DNA of 64,000 nt from Campylorhamphus procurvoides (GCA_013396655.1 WBMV01007712.1:1054001-1118000), one strand, 5' to 3'; counted from the first letter of the stretch, positions 1 through 14,193 are shown. Notes: generated by a model not told the origin, from the sequence alone. Numbers and translations are program-made.

Positions 1-1193
1 GTCCAAGCAGCCTTATGGTCACTGAGCCCCATGAGGGACACAGGCTGACTAAATGCACTCTGAACTCTCTGCAGGGAACAGAGGGCTTACATTAAAAGTT
101 CAACAGTGTTAATCCTCTGTAAATGTCTTTTCCTCAAACATGAATTTCATGATTCATAATCACCTCCATCTTTTCCTAACATTCTTGCACTGCTTTTAAG
201 GTGAAATAAAAACATTGTCATAGTTGGTTGGTATGAACCTCTGAAGGTTGTTCTGGGACTAGTTAGGCTCAAGGCTCAATATGGTCAATGTAGCCATGGG
301 AGAAATTAAGCCCATAAAACCAAATCGTGATATAAACCTAGTTTTTATATATCTAGTCTCTGCAAATGCAAAAGCACAGCACTATCAGCTACTTCTCCAC
401 GTCAAAGGACCTGGTAAGGCATCATCTAAGGGACTTCCAAAGTCTCAATTAGTGTTCTCAGTCTTTAAATAACAAATGTCATCTGCATGAGATTTACCTA
501 CTTTTGCAGAAAGGACAACTTGAAACTTTAAAAGAATACCCATGTTCCTTTACGTTTTTTCTCTCTTCATTATTTATAATCTGCTGCATCCCAGCACTGA
601 CCTCAAAGGCCAAAGTACTGATGGCTTTCACTAAAGCAGTAATTCAACTTTAAACCAACTGCTGAGGAGTGCAGGGAGTGCTGCCTCTCTACCCAGCCAG
701 AGCAAAGCACGACCTCCACAAATCCCTGATTTGCACTGAACTGACATGCGTTCAACCATTTTAGCATTAAATCTTTTATATACTCTGATGGTCCCTGCTC
801 CTTCAAGACTTCACTGTCTGATTAGAGAAATTATAAATGCAGACTTGGCTTGCTGATTAATGACTCATGAACATCACAAGAAGGCAGCAAGTGACCTTTG
901 TTGTTCCTTTTTTGCAAGCCTTCCTTTAATCAGCATCACAAATATTTCGGCAGAGTTTGTTTATTAAATCCACAGTGGAGCAAAATCTATATTCTATGCT
1001 GTTTTCTTCCTATTTTGGCTCTTCTACAAGAAATACAATAGTGCTATGTGTCTAGATGTAATAGCTCTGTTCTCTGACTGAAACTGTATATGGCCATATA
1101 TAACCCAAGTTATTTCACATAATCAGACTGGGGCAAGGATTACAGAAAAATAAATATAACAAGGTTTAAGGAACAGAGTATTAAAATAGTGGT

Positions 1194-1327
1194 AAAAAAA
1201 CCCAACAAAACAACAGAGCTCAGAGACCAAACCCCAAAAAGACAATTAAAGAATTTCTCTTTAAAACTAATTTACTGTAGAAGTTTTGCAGGTAATGGTT
1301 GTTTGGTTTTGTGTTGGTTTTTTTTTT
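1194..1327. repeat. A/C-rich tract and facing G/T-rich tract (imperfect inverted repeat)
   Basis: From 1,194 the plus strand is almost only A and C (seven A, then CCCAACAAAACAAC). It continues past a short interruption to another A/C patch near 1,226-1,241. From 1,297 to 1,327 it is almost only G and T (GGTTGTTTGG... then a T run). The two arms are imperfectly complementary, so a single strand could fold on itself with a loop of about 80 nt. This could be chance pairing of two low-complexity tracts, which are common in this window. Confidence 0.5.
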
Positions 1328-4300
1328 AAAAAAACAAGCTAGAAAATAAATAAAAATGATTATGCAAAATACATGAAAAACATCACATCTTTGCTTATCC
1401 TGCTTTCCAGACTGTACTATGGCTCACCAAGAAAGTAAGTCCTCAAAGGAAGATCCTCTTCAGGGTGCTGAACACATACTGCTAAATCACATTGCTTGAG
1501 GTTTCCTATCTCCTTTTGGAGTAGCACCAAAACACATAACTCCAGGTCTCTTCATCTAAGGTTGAGCTGCTGATTTTGTTTCTGGGGATTTTGAGCAGTT
1601 AGACACAAACCCTGTAATGTCATTACTTAACACACTTTGTATCAGCCACTATAAGTAAACTGGCAGCATCCAAGGCAAAAAAAGTTTGTTTTGAGACTAG
1701 AAACTGGAACTCTATCAAAAATTAAATCTTGATGCTCATTGGGGATGTGCAGTGGAAAAGAGCAGTACTTAGCCAAGTGGGGGCCTCCTCTTTCCTCATA
1801 ATACCAGTGAATATTATCAGTACCAAAACAACAAACATATTCTTTAGTCTGAGGAAATTGTCAAGAAGGATGTATGGATGGACAAGACCAGGAGGATGTC
1901 AGAGCCACTCTTCCCCAAACTCTCTGCAGGTGAGCACTCAAGGCAAGGCAGGCACCTTGGAAGAGGCTGGGGAGATCACAGCATACATCAGCAAACACCT
2001 CGTGGGGGAGAAAACTTCTCGTAATTTTTCAGACACTCCATGGAAACCATCATTACAATTAGTTCTAGGAATGGAGGAAACAGCGCTGAATTTACAACCT
2101 AACAAAGTCTTGAGAGATGGTATATGGAAAAAAGTATCCTAACTGACCTTCCTAGAAGCTAGAGGAAAGGCTGCCTTGGAGAACTACAACAGATTTTCAT
2201 CTCAGGGAGGCCAAGATAAACCTGAGGCCAGCGAGGATGTGGTGGATATATCCTTCTATAATGAAAAATAGAATGTGATTTATGATTTTTTAAAAACAGG
2301 TCAAGCAGAACTGAAGGAAACCTCATGAAACGATATTTTAACTAGTCTCTTAAGAGGTTTTGCAGGCTTGTTCTGGTGATCATGGGATTGTGCAGCATGT
2401 AGAGAACCCATGTAGCTACATATCCAAACAATGGTCATGCAAATCAGTTTTGCAGACAGAAGAGCAGTAATTTAAATATTTAAGAGGCAGAAGTCAGCCA
2501 TGTAGTAGACTTTTTCACGGTACATTAGGAGATTTAGAAACAAAAGTATTACCATTCTTCTGCACACAAAAGGCTGATTTAGGAGAGATTAAATTTATTA
2601 ATAATCAAATATGATGATGACTATTAACTACAGAAAAATCTTCTCTAGAAGGTACAGACATGGTTGAGAAAGTGTGGTTAAAATAAAAAGACTCAAGTTC
2701 TTCTTGTTTTTATAAGAAAGGGAGCAAACATCCTTGAAAAAAGTTATTTTTGCATTAATCCAGAGCACGTGATCTTTACTCATTTATTTTATATGAAGAC
2801 AAGATAATATCTGGGGGCCTGTTTCCATCACTAGCAAATGTATGAATGAACTGGCTTTTGGCCTCAACTGATATTTCCTGAATGAGTAAGAACATTAACT
2901 ATAAGCAAGACACCTCACAGTAACATGCTGCACAGGGCTCCCTGTGTGCAGAGGAAATGTTTCCTAGTTTTGCCAATGTCTTTTCTTAGGGAATCTGTTG
3001 TGCCTGTAAAAACTTGGCAACAGTAAGGAATATGATGTGCTGGATAGGAACAGTGACTATCATCATCAACTGTGTGAGGGAGATATGACAGGAGATGAAG
3101 TATCATTCAGCTCCCCCCCTCTCTTTGCTTGCTGCCTCAGAGCCCCTTCTCAGCCCTGCTCTCAGCTTTCCAGACCCTCCTGTGGTGGAATACGTCATCT
3201 AGTCACTGCCACGCTGGAAATGTCTTAATGGCAGGGGCACTTCACAGAAGAGAAGGGTCATCATCAAATGCATCAGCAGGGCTGGGACCCTTCACCAGAC
3301 CCACAGAGTTCATTGCTCTCTCTGTCTCACTCTTTGATGCAAACTCCTTGGAGCTTAATGAAGCTTGTTGGTGCAGGAATAAGATGGCTGCACTTGTCCA
3401 GCTATTACTGCCCAGACTCTTTGAGTAAAATGCAGTTTCAATCACCACTCATCTTAAGATGACTCCTCTCTCAAATGCACTCATAATGGTAATTTTTTAC
3501 AATGAGAATACCATGTGTGTTTCCAGCAGCAGTCCTAAGTACCAGTGCTGTTTCTCCCAACTTGAATTCACAATTGGCATCACACTGTTACTAATAGCAG
3601 AAAATTAGTTCTGAAAACACTAATTTCAGAAAAACAGTATGACCCTGTATCATCATGAGTTTCATACAGACAGACACAGTTTTGCTCTTATGCATGATCC
3701 TATATCTTTCAGAGCTCTGTGGAGGGGGATATTTGCACAGAGAGGCTCTGTCCATTTGATAGGACTTATCTTCATCCCTCACATGAACACCTGGGAACTA
3801 GAATGTCCTCAGACTCATCAGGCACAGCAAGACATCAGTGGATAAGAAGATTTCTCATTAAGATGGCTTAAGGATTATCAGAGACAGCAAATGATGCCTT
3901 GAAGTTTTGCTCCATCCAGCTGGAAAGGCCATAGGGCTGCACTGTCATCCATTCTATGTGCAGAAATGGAAGAGCCCCCCTCTGCCCCAGGTCCTTGCCC
4001 TGATAGATGCAGGAGTGGTGAACGGAAGAACAAGTGACTACAAGGGCAATGCAGGCAGTGCATTGTGGTAATGAGTGCATACAACAAAACCACAAGCTTC
4101 GAACTAGCCCAGTGAGAGAAAACGAGGAAGGAGGCTGAAAAAAGAAATGTTTGCTATGAAGTCATAATTACTGAATCTATGAGCATAAAATGCTGAAATT
4201 ATGTCACTCTTCAGGAACACAGTTTAAAAAAATTATTTAAAAAAAGAAAATACTGAAGAGCAAGCAAACTGGTTGCAAGTCTTCACAGTTTGGAAGAGGC

Positions 4301-5581
4301 TTTTGGTTACTTTGTGTACTGAATACAAACCAAAATCTAGAGATTAAATGTCAACAATTGAAGGCAATGCATTAATCTGTTGTGCCATATCACCTTACTC
4401 ACAAATCGCTAACGAGCTATCTATCTTATCTCAGCTTCACTTATTGGCAATCTCCGTTTGTTTCATCAGGAAAAGGCACAATCCATTCTGGACTCAGCAT
4501 ACATCATCCTAAACAGAAATAAATACTTTGCAATAAACGGCAGCTAAGTGATTGACTTTGTGCACTAGAAGCAGACTAGTACACATCAGAAGAGTATGAA
4601 AAGCATTATTTTCTGCCCTCTGCATATACATATCTCTCACACATTCACACTGAGCTCATTATCTTTGAAGAGCAGAAGGAACTGTTCTTTTTTCATGCCT
4701 CTAGAAAAGAGGACCAAGTCTGAAATCATTCTTTCACAGCCCACACCAGCACAGCCAATGGCTCACAGCAGCTGTTGAGGGGAGCAGCCTTCCTTCTCTG
4801 CACCTTTGGGTGAAATCATGCAACCCTTTGGACAGCAATCCTGGCACACTGTCGTTTCCAACAGGATTGTATTTAATAGGACATGCCTTTCAGGGAGACA
4901 AGGCTTTCAAGCAGACAGCAGTGTCATATAGAGCTAAGGGTTTTATTTAAAGACCTTTTCAAGGACCAAATTATATCGAGGAACCCAGTACCTGTCTGAG
5001 GTTTTTCACAGGGACACAAGACACTATTCTTTACAGTCACTACATTTTAAGGAGTGAAGGAGACAGTTTACATTTGTTCATTTCATATCTCACGTTCTTT
5101 AGAAAGGCCCTGTGGTGGTTGAAATATCTGCCCTCAAAAGACAGGTGGTCATAAAATAAGCAATCTGAAAAAACTTACAAAATTCTCCAAGTTTAACTCT
5201 CTTTTAATCTGGGAGAAGCAACACAACAAGAACATAGAACAGGGAAGCAGGCCAGTTTTCTCAGCAAGAGCTTGCAAGGTACCAGCACACAGATTATTTG
5301 CAGGCAAAATAAAACAGTGAAGGGATTGCTGTCTCTTGGACACTGTCACTACAGTAGGTGTTTATTTTTCTGAATAGGAGAAATTAGGTATTAAAAGTCA
5401 AAAGAAAAAGCTGGATGCTGTGGTCATGGTGATACTTATAATGTGACCATTACATTTTGAAGAAAAGTGTCCCTGAAATGCAAAGCTGTTTTTGTTGCTT
5501 TACAATACCAGCAGAGTCATGCACACAGAACTTCCACAATTCACCTTCTGCTCATGTTCAGAATTATTCCTGCATAACTGA

Positions 5582-5625
5582 AAGGTCCAACCCCCTCCAC
5601 CCTTTTTTTTTCTTTTTTTTTTTTT
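5582..5625. repeat. Polypyrimidine run (C-rich then T-rich)
   Basis: A C-rich patch passes into two T runs separated by one C, ending at about 5,625 just before AAACT. It is simple low-complexity sequence. A decayed retroposon poly-A tail on the minus strand is possible, but no retroposon body was recognised beside it. Confidence 0.6.
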
Positions 5626-6059
5626 AAACTGAAAACTAAGGTTTCTTAAATTGTTTCTATAACAAAATGCTTCTTGGGCAAACATCAAGGCCAAACCCAA
5701 TATAACAGTATCACAAAGTACACGAGATCCCAGGTACAGGGAGATGGATAATAGACATGATGGACCTTAAGACTGCTCCAATATTCCTGTACAGAGTCAG
5801 CAGGGAAGAAGTAGGCAGTAAAAGAAACAGACTGCAGATTAGAAAGGAAAGGAAGAAAATTATGTAGGGAAGTCACCTAAAAAAAAGAGGCTTCTCGCTG
5901 AGTTTCCCACTATCATTTTGTCTCAACATTATGACCAAAAAGAAATACTTATGCCTTGCCAGGTTAACTACTCTGCAAACAAATATATTGCAAGCTGGGC
6001 TGAGGAGATGTAAAATCAATGCTATAAACATGTGTCACTGCTAATATTGGCTCATATTT

Positions 6060-6300
6060 CTCCTGTTTACAGCATTTAACCTGGACCTCAGAGAAGTCAA
6101 TAATTATTACACCAATAATGAACATTAAGGTCATTGTGGCAACAGCAACTGGAGAAATTTTGTAGTTTTGTTCTGACAAAGTCTGAAGAACATAACACTT
6201 GAAACAAAAATGGGACAGTTTGGTCAAAATTGTGCCCTGCCTACCTACACACTTAGCAAGTGTAAATTTTGTGCTGCATTTATTGCTGTAACTAGAACTG
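6060..6300. promoter_or_regulatory. Possible conserved non-coding element (weak)
   Basis: The stretch holds AATAATTATTAC and AATAATGAAC beside AAGGTCATTG, an AGGTCA nuclear-receptor-type half-site. It is non-repetitive, with no homopolymers and no microsatellite. This texture is typical of vertebrate conserved non-coding elements but is not proof. It is open to the minus strand from 6,227 to 5,964 without protein-like features. Ordinary neutral DNA is the main alternative. Confidence 0.2.
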
Positions 6301-7763
6301 CAGGGTTACTGACTTTAAAAAGAAAAGGTAGAGAATGGGATGTTGGAAAGTTGACTAACAGTAAAGTTACGATGAAAGCATTAGTCAGAATAATCAGATA
6401 AAATCAGAGGGGGAGTTAAGTTCACCATAAATCTGAGGAAACATAACATTCGTGGTGCTGAAGAAATAGCATAAATTAATTGGTGGTGCAATACAATATT
6501 CATTCTCCAATGCATGACTGTGTTTTGTAATATAAATGCCATATAATTACTTAAAATAATGAAGTGACAAATCCTGTGTGTTTATCAGAAAATGTATAAA
6601 GCAAGCAGATAAAAGTGCCCTGATTGTTCCAGTGTGTACTAGACAACCGCAACAGTTTACATTCATGGAAAAAGGATGGACTGTGTTGATAAGCACAAAA
6701 TCGGAATGATATGAGCCTTGGCTTAGTCCTTAATACTAAACTCTGTGTAAATGTGAAAGCTGGGCTCTGGAGATAGCAGCCAAATGTCATATTTGAACAA
6801 GTGATATTGGGAGAAGCTAACTGGAGGTCCCAGAAATAGAAGTACAAGGAGGGAGCAAAACCACGAGGGTAGTTACTTCCCAGATAGTATCTATACTTCA
6901 TTCAGAACAAGATGGAGGAACACTGATTAGAGACATCTCTATATTGCTCAATCACAGAGAGAAACCCACTTTTAATGGAATTGTAAAAGTTTGAGATTCT
7001 ATAGGCATATTTAGGTCATGCAGGCCATCCTCCACCAGTTCTGGAACTGAACTACACCATGTGACAAGTGTCTCAGTGCTTTGATTAATTTTAAATGACA
7101 GGTGGAGGCTGGGAAAATGCAAGGAGCCAATATAAGTGTTCATTTCACTAACTTGCATGAAATAATTATGTTAGTACAGTCAGTAACAGCTACACTAGCC
7201 AAGGTAGTTGTTGAGCATGGCCAACATTATGTGACGTGGGAGCTCAAACCACTGTACTCAAAACTGTTTGTTCCTCATTTAAGTATTTTTCCTACATTAT
7301 TCGAGACTTTTTTTCATGACATGCGTTTCACTATTTTGGTACTCAACATAGGATATTAATAGGTAATAGACTGACACCTTTCTATATAGTTTCACTGGTT
7401 TTGGGTTTTTTCTGTCCATTTAATGGAATGTATAGGCACTTAAATACCTGCCAATTTTAAAAACAGAATTGAAAAAAAAATCAACAGCATAACCAGGTAC
7501 ATTCCTACAGGGCACCACAGACATGTTTTCATCATTTTTGCTGTTATGTTTACATGCAAAGATGCACATTTCTCAGTTTTCTCAACATTACCAAGGTTCT
7601 CATTACTCCAGAATAATACAGTATTTTGGGGGTTTTTTAATGCAATTTATTCACACAGCTATTTTCAACCCACGTTAGTCTCACCTTTCTCCATTTATTA
7701 AATGTCTGCCTCCTTTCGAGCAATGTTGGATTTTCAATACTTGTGACAAATGTACTAGAAACT

Positions 7764-7793
7764 CATATATATACATATGTTCACACATACACA
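7764..7793. repeat. Short AT/CA microsatellite
   Basis: A compact mixed dinucleotide tract: CATATATATACATATG followed by CACACATACACA-type sequence. It is short and interrupted, so a low-polymorphism microsatellite is likely. Confidence 0.7.
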
Positions 7794-8520
7794 TTCCTCT
7801 GTCTTCCTATGCAGTTTAAATGAACAGATAGATTAGAACTCACTTGACTTTGATATTTTGCTGTTCTAACCTTTTCTTTTCAAGCCTTAACTAAGGTCCT
7901 ACTTAGTTTTGTTTAATCTTTTTTTAGTTGTCTTGCAACCAGACAAATTTTAAGAATCCTTTATAAAACATGGTGCAGATAAACAGGTTAAACATAAACA
8001 AATAGGGCTGTCTTTGGAAAAATCTAACAGCCAGAGCAACATTATTCTACAAACGCACCCCAGAAAACCCTGGAAGTGCAAGTCAGCCTCAGTCATCCAT
8101 CACATCTTATAGACCTCCTTAAAATATAATTCTGGGAAACAACATGAATGCTGCAGCTTTAAGAAATGAACTAAGAATAAGAAAACTCAGGAGTGATTGG
8201 CAGTAGAATCAGGAGACAAAATGATGTTCACTCTTCCCTAAAATGTTCAAATAATGTTGAGGAGTGAAGTAGGGTCTGTTCTTTGCTAGAGATCAGCTTA
8301 AAAACAAAAGTGCTCAGTAAGTGGCAGACATGCAGAAACATTGCTGCAGTCAGAGCACAGAAATGGCACAACACAGACTCAGAGAACCAAGATGTGTGAA
8401 CTAAATTTAGAAAGAGAAAAAAAAATAATTGAAGTTCACAAGCTCAGAGCTGGCTGTATTTTTAGGTCCAGGGAAGGCAATGCTAATACAATAGGGGAGT
8501 AACATCTGAGTTACTGTTTC

Positions 8521-8934
8521 AGGAAATGATGCATGCATGCATCTAGCCTGACATACAGCATATATGGCAATCCATGCCGTGCCCATTGCCAGCAGGGCAG
8601 AGCACCGAGCCCTTGGCAGAAAGGACATGCAGGTTTGTCCTTCTCACCCATCCATAAGCAGGCACAGCACGGGCCACACAGAGCCTGCAGGAGAGCACAG
8701 AAGCACTGCAGAGGTGCCCAGAGGGTCTGGCATCTCTTGAAGAGAGAACTAAAAAAGCAGCAGAAATATCTGAAGATCCAAAGAAAACCGTCCAGCAATA
8801 ATCGGCACAGCTGCTGTAGAATAAATGAAATCTCAATTATTATTTTTAGCAGAAGTCACACAATCCAAGTCCTGATGCAAAATAAAAGATCTTCCATTAT
8901 CTCCTACAACAGGGGAAAGTTATTTCCTACATAG
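8521..8934. other. G+C-richer patch, open on both strands, not recognised
   Basis: It begins with a GCATGCATGCAT tetranucleotide run (8,527-8,541) and then becomes G+C-richer to about 8,740. The plus frame 8,533-8,934 (133 codons) and the minus frames 8,511-8,798 and 8,543-8,836 are open at the same time. Simultaneous openness in several frames usually reflects local base composition. The plus frame is rich in Arg, His, Lys and Gln and has no domain I recognise. A decayed repeat or a conserved non-coding element are the alternatives. I do not call a gene. Confidence 0.3.
8527..8541. repeat. ATGC tetranucleotide run
   Basis: GATGCATGCATGCATC is about three and a half units of an alternating purine-pyrimidine tetranucleotide that is also palindromic. 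It is a very short microsatellite. Confidence 0.75.
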
Positions 8935-11574
8935 CAACCCATCCTGAGAGCCGCAGTGCATCTGCAACTGAATAGAAGCTCTCATTCATTTCATAGATCC
9001 CAGCCATGATCATGTACAATGCTTGAATATCCAAGACAGAGCTTTCATGAGCAGCAGACTCAGTAACCTCCACAAAACTTAAATCTTCAGAAAGAACTTA
9101 TTGTATCTAATAGTAATGAGCTGGGAAGTAATGTACAACGTGACCAGGCAGTTTGTGTGGGATCACCAGCAACCTCTGATTCATGGAGAATGTTAAATAA
9201 AAATTGCTGCTTCACAGAGTCTGGTACTTAATATAATTTAGGAAGAACTATCTGAAAAATAAGCTGGTGCTAAAGTAGAATATTTTAACTCAAAGTGAGG
9301 CTTTTCATATAAAGACCCACCCCAAATCATTTTAACCCATAAGCCTTGCTCCCTTTTTTTCATACCTTTCTAAACACAATCCTATATATGGTAATCTATT
9401 CAGGGTCACTCCTTAAGAAAAATGCTCATACCAGCTTCTTACATTTCATTGCTTTACAGAGCTCTGTAATATCTATTTCAGCCCAAGGCACAGGACAATT
9501 TTACTATCATGAACAGCTGAGCAGAAAGCACAGGATGTGATTTAGGAAATCCCCAGTATGTCAAGACTGGGTTTTGTTAATCCCCCGTCACTATGTCTGC
9601 ATCCCACTACACCTATTTAATTTCACTCCTTTAAATATTTGTAATAGAAATGGAACTGCAGTCACCATGAATTGATTTGAAGGATGAAATCTTTATTAGA
9701 AGTTCTAAATACCACCTCAGTTAGTTCAGTTTACCCTTAAACATACAGTTTTAAATCCTCAACCATTTCTTCAGTAACAAGTACAAATGTCACAAGTTTG
9801 TTTTCTTATTTGCTACAACTATCATTAAAAATTGAGGAGACAAACACATTGAAACCACAGACCACAGAAGAGTACATTCCCAGAGGAAAACCAGCAGAGA
9901 AATGGAGTGTCACAGGAAATTTGTGCCTGTTGGAAGACCACCAGGCCTTCAGGCTGCACAATCAGCTGCTAATGACACAACATCACATCAAATCCCGGTG
10001 ATAACTGCAAACCAAAAAGCAAGAATGGGCTGCAATAGCTTTTTGCTGAACAAGGCTGCAATGAGGATGTACCACAGTGCTGTGTTTTACAGCCAAAATT
10101 CCTAAAAATGACTGCATTCCAAAGCGAAACATGGATCACCCCAAAGTTAATAAATCAGAGCTGTCATTTTAGCATGCATAGATTTACAGAAACAGGTACA
10201 GTTACACTAATCATTATGACCTTTGACAGAGATGAATATGATTCAGAAAATATTACTCCTCTCAGTTGTTTTCTCAGTGTTGTACATTGGTTTGCTGCAG
10301 AAAACTGACATAAAAGCAAAGCTTTACTTAGAACAACAGCAGGAAAAAGATTTAGCTTAAAATCACTGCAACTTTCTTCAACTACCTTTTAAGAATGTAT
10401 GTTTAGTCTCAGGTTTTAAAAATATAGCACAACAAGTTCCAGTTAATTTATTTAGTAATTCCATCAAAAAGCAAATAGGACAATCTTACTGGTTTTCCCT
10501 CTCTCAATCACTTAAGAGAATTTCAACCCTGTAATTTAAGGTTAACATCTACCTTGAGAAAGAAAGTATCCCTGAAAAGGTGGAACAATGTGCCAAAATG
10601 GCAGCACACTCTAGGATGCATCATGTGCAAATGAGCTCCTGATGTGTCATTCCCACTTCACTTTCCATTTTCCTCACCACAGAGTCAGGAGGTAAATAGG
10701 ATTTAAATCATAGGTTTACATCACTGTCAGTTTTAGTGTTAGATTTGTCTAACTACAACTATGCAACTCTGGATAGGTAGAGGAGGACTCCGTCATGGGG
10801 ATTAATTTTGCCTTCCCTGTTGTATATCTCTTTTAAGAGAACATACTCATCTCCCAATTTCCTTTTTTCTCATTGCAACTCCACAGCATCTGATAACTTT
10901 CAAATTTTATTTCTAACTTCAGTAGACTAATTTCTCTCTCTGGGCTAATGAAGGAAAACCATCAAAAAAACCTCCTCAGTGATACTGTAGAAAGAAAAAC
11001 TCTCCCTTGACCTTTCCAACTGCCAAATATAAATGAAGCTGTTCAGCATCACCACGTCTCACCAAATTCTATTAGGGCACCTCCCCTCCCAGGGCAGCTG
11101 TTTGTTTCCCCAGCTCCTCACGGGGGACAATGACCACGACCACCCCACATCATGGCTCTCAATTTTAATTTTTGTGTTCTTTATCATCTTTGTCCCAAGT
11201 GGGGCAACCTGGAGCACCACATTTCTTTTCCTGAATTGGCAGAACCTCTAACCCTTTTGGAGCTTGCCCTTCACTAATGGATAGAAATGGATCTTTATAG
11301 CTGGACGTGTAGTTTATTCCTTACTTTCTCTAATTAACACTAGGAAAAGATAGACTTTGTCATGTGTTTAACCAAGTGCTCATCACCTAACTGCTGATGT
11401 ATTAGACCAACAGGCATGATGAGGGGAAGGTGAGCAAGGTCACCTAAATCAATGGAAATGGATCAAAATAAAATAAATTACTTTCAAATCATTTATAGTC
11501 AAAAAGAACAAAATCTGGTAAGGATCATGCACTATTGCACTCAGGATGAAGCTCATAAGATGAAAAAACAAACA

Positions 11575-11615
11575 GATATATGTATATAAAATATATATAC
11601 ACATATATATGTATG
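11575..11615. repeat. Imperfect AT-rich microsatellite
   Basis: Alternating AT interrupted by GT and AC steps (GATATATGTATATAAAATATATATACACATATATATGTATG type), about 40 bp. It is partly self-complementary, so it could extrude a small hairpin. Confidence 0.8.
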
Positions 11616-14174
11616 TCACAAAGCTGGCAGCCTTACTCAGTAGAAACAGAACACAGCTCTGAGTTTCCAGAGCTCATGTACAATGGTCTTTCCCATTTAC
11701 AAGGAATCAGAATTACTTGCAAATGCAGCCCAGAACCAAGGAGATTGTGTCAGTCCTAGTAATTATAATCTGAGCTATTGCATAGCCACAAAATATTCAA
11801 AAATTTCCATTTTTAACTTTTAAAAAATCTTATCTACTCAATTATTTTCCCTGCTGAGCAAAAATATATATAAAGATATATCTTTAAAATCCAGGAGACT
11901 ACGTTCCTTGAGGAAATAACATATCAACAGCAAACAATAAAACAGCAGCCTTTACTACGTCAATAAAAAATTACCATTTACTTTGTTTTGTTGTTTCTAA
12001 AATGCTTATTTTCTTCGAAACAAGCATTTGCATTAATCTTATCCAGACATCCATTGTTTTTATCCTGTAGTTAGCTAAACTTCTCTTGTGCTTGATAGTG
12101 TTGCTGAAATTATATATGACAGTACTGATACAGCTATTCACTTGCATGTTCAAGCCTGCATCAGTAATGAATATTTTTCAAGCTGCTTTGAAGCTCTGGT
12201 TATGAAAATAGAATGAAAATGTGATTACTGTCACAGTAATACTGCCACATTTCTTAATGAGAAAATATTCTTTATTTTGTCTCAGACAAAATTTTAGAAA
12301 TACTACAGAAACATGATTAACACTTAAATTAGGTTTTGCTGTATTAGATTATAGATTAAGTTCATGCAGATCTGTCCTTTTGCCTCATCATTCACAGAAA
12401 CTTCCTTCAGATCTTATCATCCTGTTAATGGAGGTACAGATTCTGAAGGCAACACAATTGGAAAATAGAATGACACAAATGATGTCCTGGTTTGATGACA
12501 CAGATTTTTCCTCTCTTCATCCCTAATCCTTTGCTAACCATCCCCCTCATACTTTCACCTCTATCCTCTCTCCAGAAAAAGAACCAGATAACCAGATCTC
12601 CTTGTAGCCTCACAAGCAGAAACCAGCCCAAATGGAAACACACTGCATTAACCAATGTGATTTTCCCCCCAACGATTTCAACTGATTTTTATTTTTTTTT
12701 CATTTTTCCTTTAATTTTTCAATGAGAAACAAAAAAAAACCCTATGCATCTTACATGACTTCATAACCCAATAAGTGCAAAACACCTTAGAGGAGATCAA
12801 CGAGGTAAAATAAAAAGATCCAGCATAGCCAGTCATGTTTCCTCACTGAGCTGCTTTAGAAGTGCCAATACAGCACTGGAAAAAAGTATATAGATCTGAA
12901 AAACTGTGTATTTTAGTTATGCAGTTAGTATCCATGCAATCTTCATAGGGAAAATCCATTTACTCAAACCAGCAAAAATATTGTAATATATTGAACTGTC
13001 ATTTAGTTCCTCTATGTCTATTTGTAATAACAGCTTTGAATGGCTAAATAAGCTCTCTGACCTACTGCCAAGCAGGCTTGATTTTCTCAAGCCCACCTTT
13101 TCATACCTATGGGTGTCCAGAAAGCTGGCTTATGCTTTGCTGAAACAAACCAAGAGGTGACCAAAGGCCATCCTTCCCCAAGCTCCCAGGGTTAAGCAGA
13201 ACTGCTGGTACAGAAAGACCAAAAACTTGAAGCCTTTTGCATCTCAGAAGAGTTGCACTGATCAATAACAAACTGTTTGCACTTTCATTTAATAATTACC
13301 CAGATGAATGTGGTGAGTACCACCTTAGTCACTGGGACGGGACTATCTGACTTGGCAACCACCTTAGAGAAGGTTCAGGGAAGGACAGACAGATCCTGCT
13401 CTGCTTCTCAAGGCACAGTGATAAGAGGTTCTCTGAACTCTGATTAATTTTTGTGGGTACAGCTGTTTTTCAGGCTGACACAGTACTTGCCAATTCACAG
13501 TACTTTTAAAATCCTGAGCATTCCTTTCACTTGTTTGCAATATGTAAGTCAGAGAAGTAATAAATTCATTTGTCACAGTTTTGTGCTATTTGCGTGGTAG
13601 GGAATATGGAAGGTGGAAGACCAGGTGAGCAATGACAAGGGCCTTAGCAGACCAGCCCAATAATGCAAGCTCAACTTAGAGAGCTCATGCTATTCATCCT
13701 GGTCTTTGGACAGATGATGACACATTTGAATCTTTTAAGGACATGGACATGAGATTTAGAAACACTGCCTAAAATGTTTCCTTTTCCAAATGGGTAGCTG
13801 TTTGGTTTGGTTTGATTCCAGCACTCCCACATTCTTTGTTTTCCTTTTATCAACTTGCTAAACTTGGGTTCTATTCTCTTCCTTAATCTGCCAAGTGTTA
13901 ACATATATGTAATTCCTGTAACTTGTGGCTTTTCTTGGGTTCCATGTACCACTGTACCACATTTCAACAAGCACAGAGAGAATTCAGGGGAGTTACCTGC
14001 CCAAGTTGTAATAAGTTGATCCCAATCATATAGCTTGAACTGCTGTTATTTACATCCCTCCTTAGACAATTTCTTAAAAAATTACTTGAAATTAAAGTAA
14101 AATTATTTTGTAAAACTATGTCAAATTTCTAATAGGATAGGTTAAGGATGGACATGTTAGGCTCCTCTGTTTAA

Positions 14175-14193
14175 ATATATATATATATATATA
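14175..14193. repeat. (AT)n microsatellite
   Basis: About nine uninterrupted AT units, followed by a purine-rich stretch (AAGAAAGAGAGAAAAAGAAGG). This is the purest dinucleotide run in the window. Confidence 0.9.

Larger units (their letters stand above)
1..8520. other. A+T-rich non-coding stretch, no gene seen
   Basis: I see no gene here. The longest open frame on the plus strand runs from 1,732 (first ATG) to 2,142, about 136 codons. It has no recognisable domain, signal peptide or repeat, and is best treated as chance. The stretch holds an A/C tract facing a G/T tract (1,194-1,327), a pyrimidine run (about 5,582-5,625), a small AT/CA microsatellite (7,764-7,793) and a possible conserved element (6,060-6,300), each listed separately. 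No transposon, RNA gene or convincing promoter was recognised in the remainder. Confidence 0.7.

Noticed and set aside
1729..2142. Plus-strand open frame of about 136 codons
   Set aside because: No recognisable domain, codon pattern or splice context; within reach of chance in 64 kb. The conceptual first codon at 1,729 is TTG; the first ATG is at 1,732.
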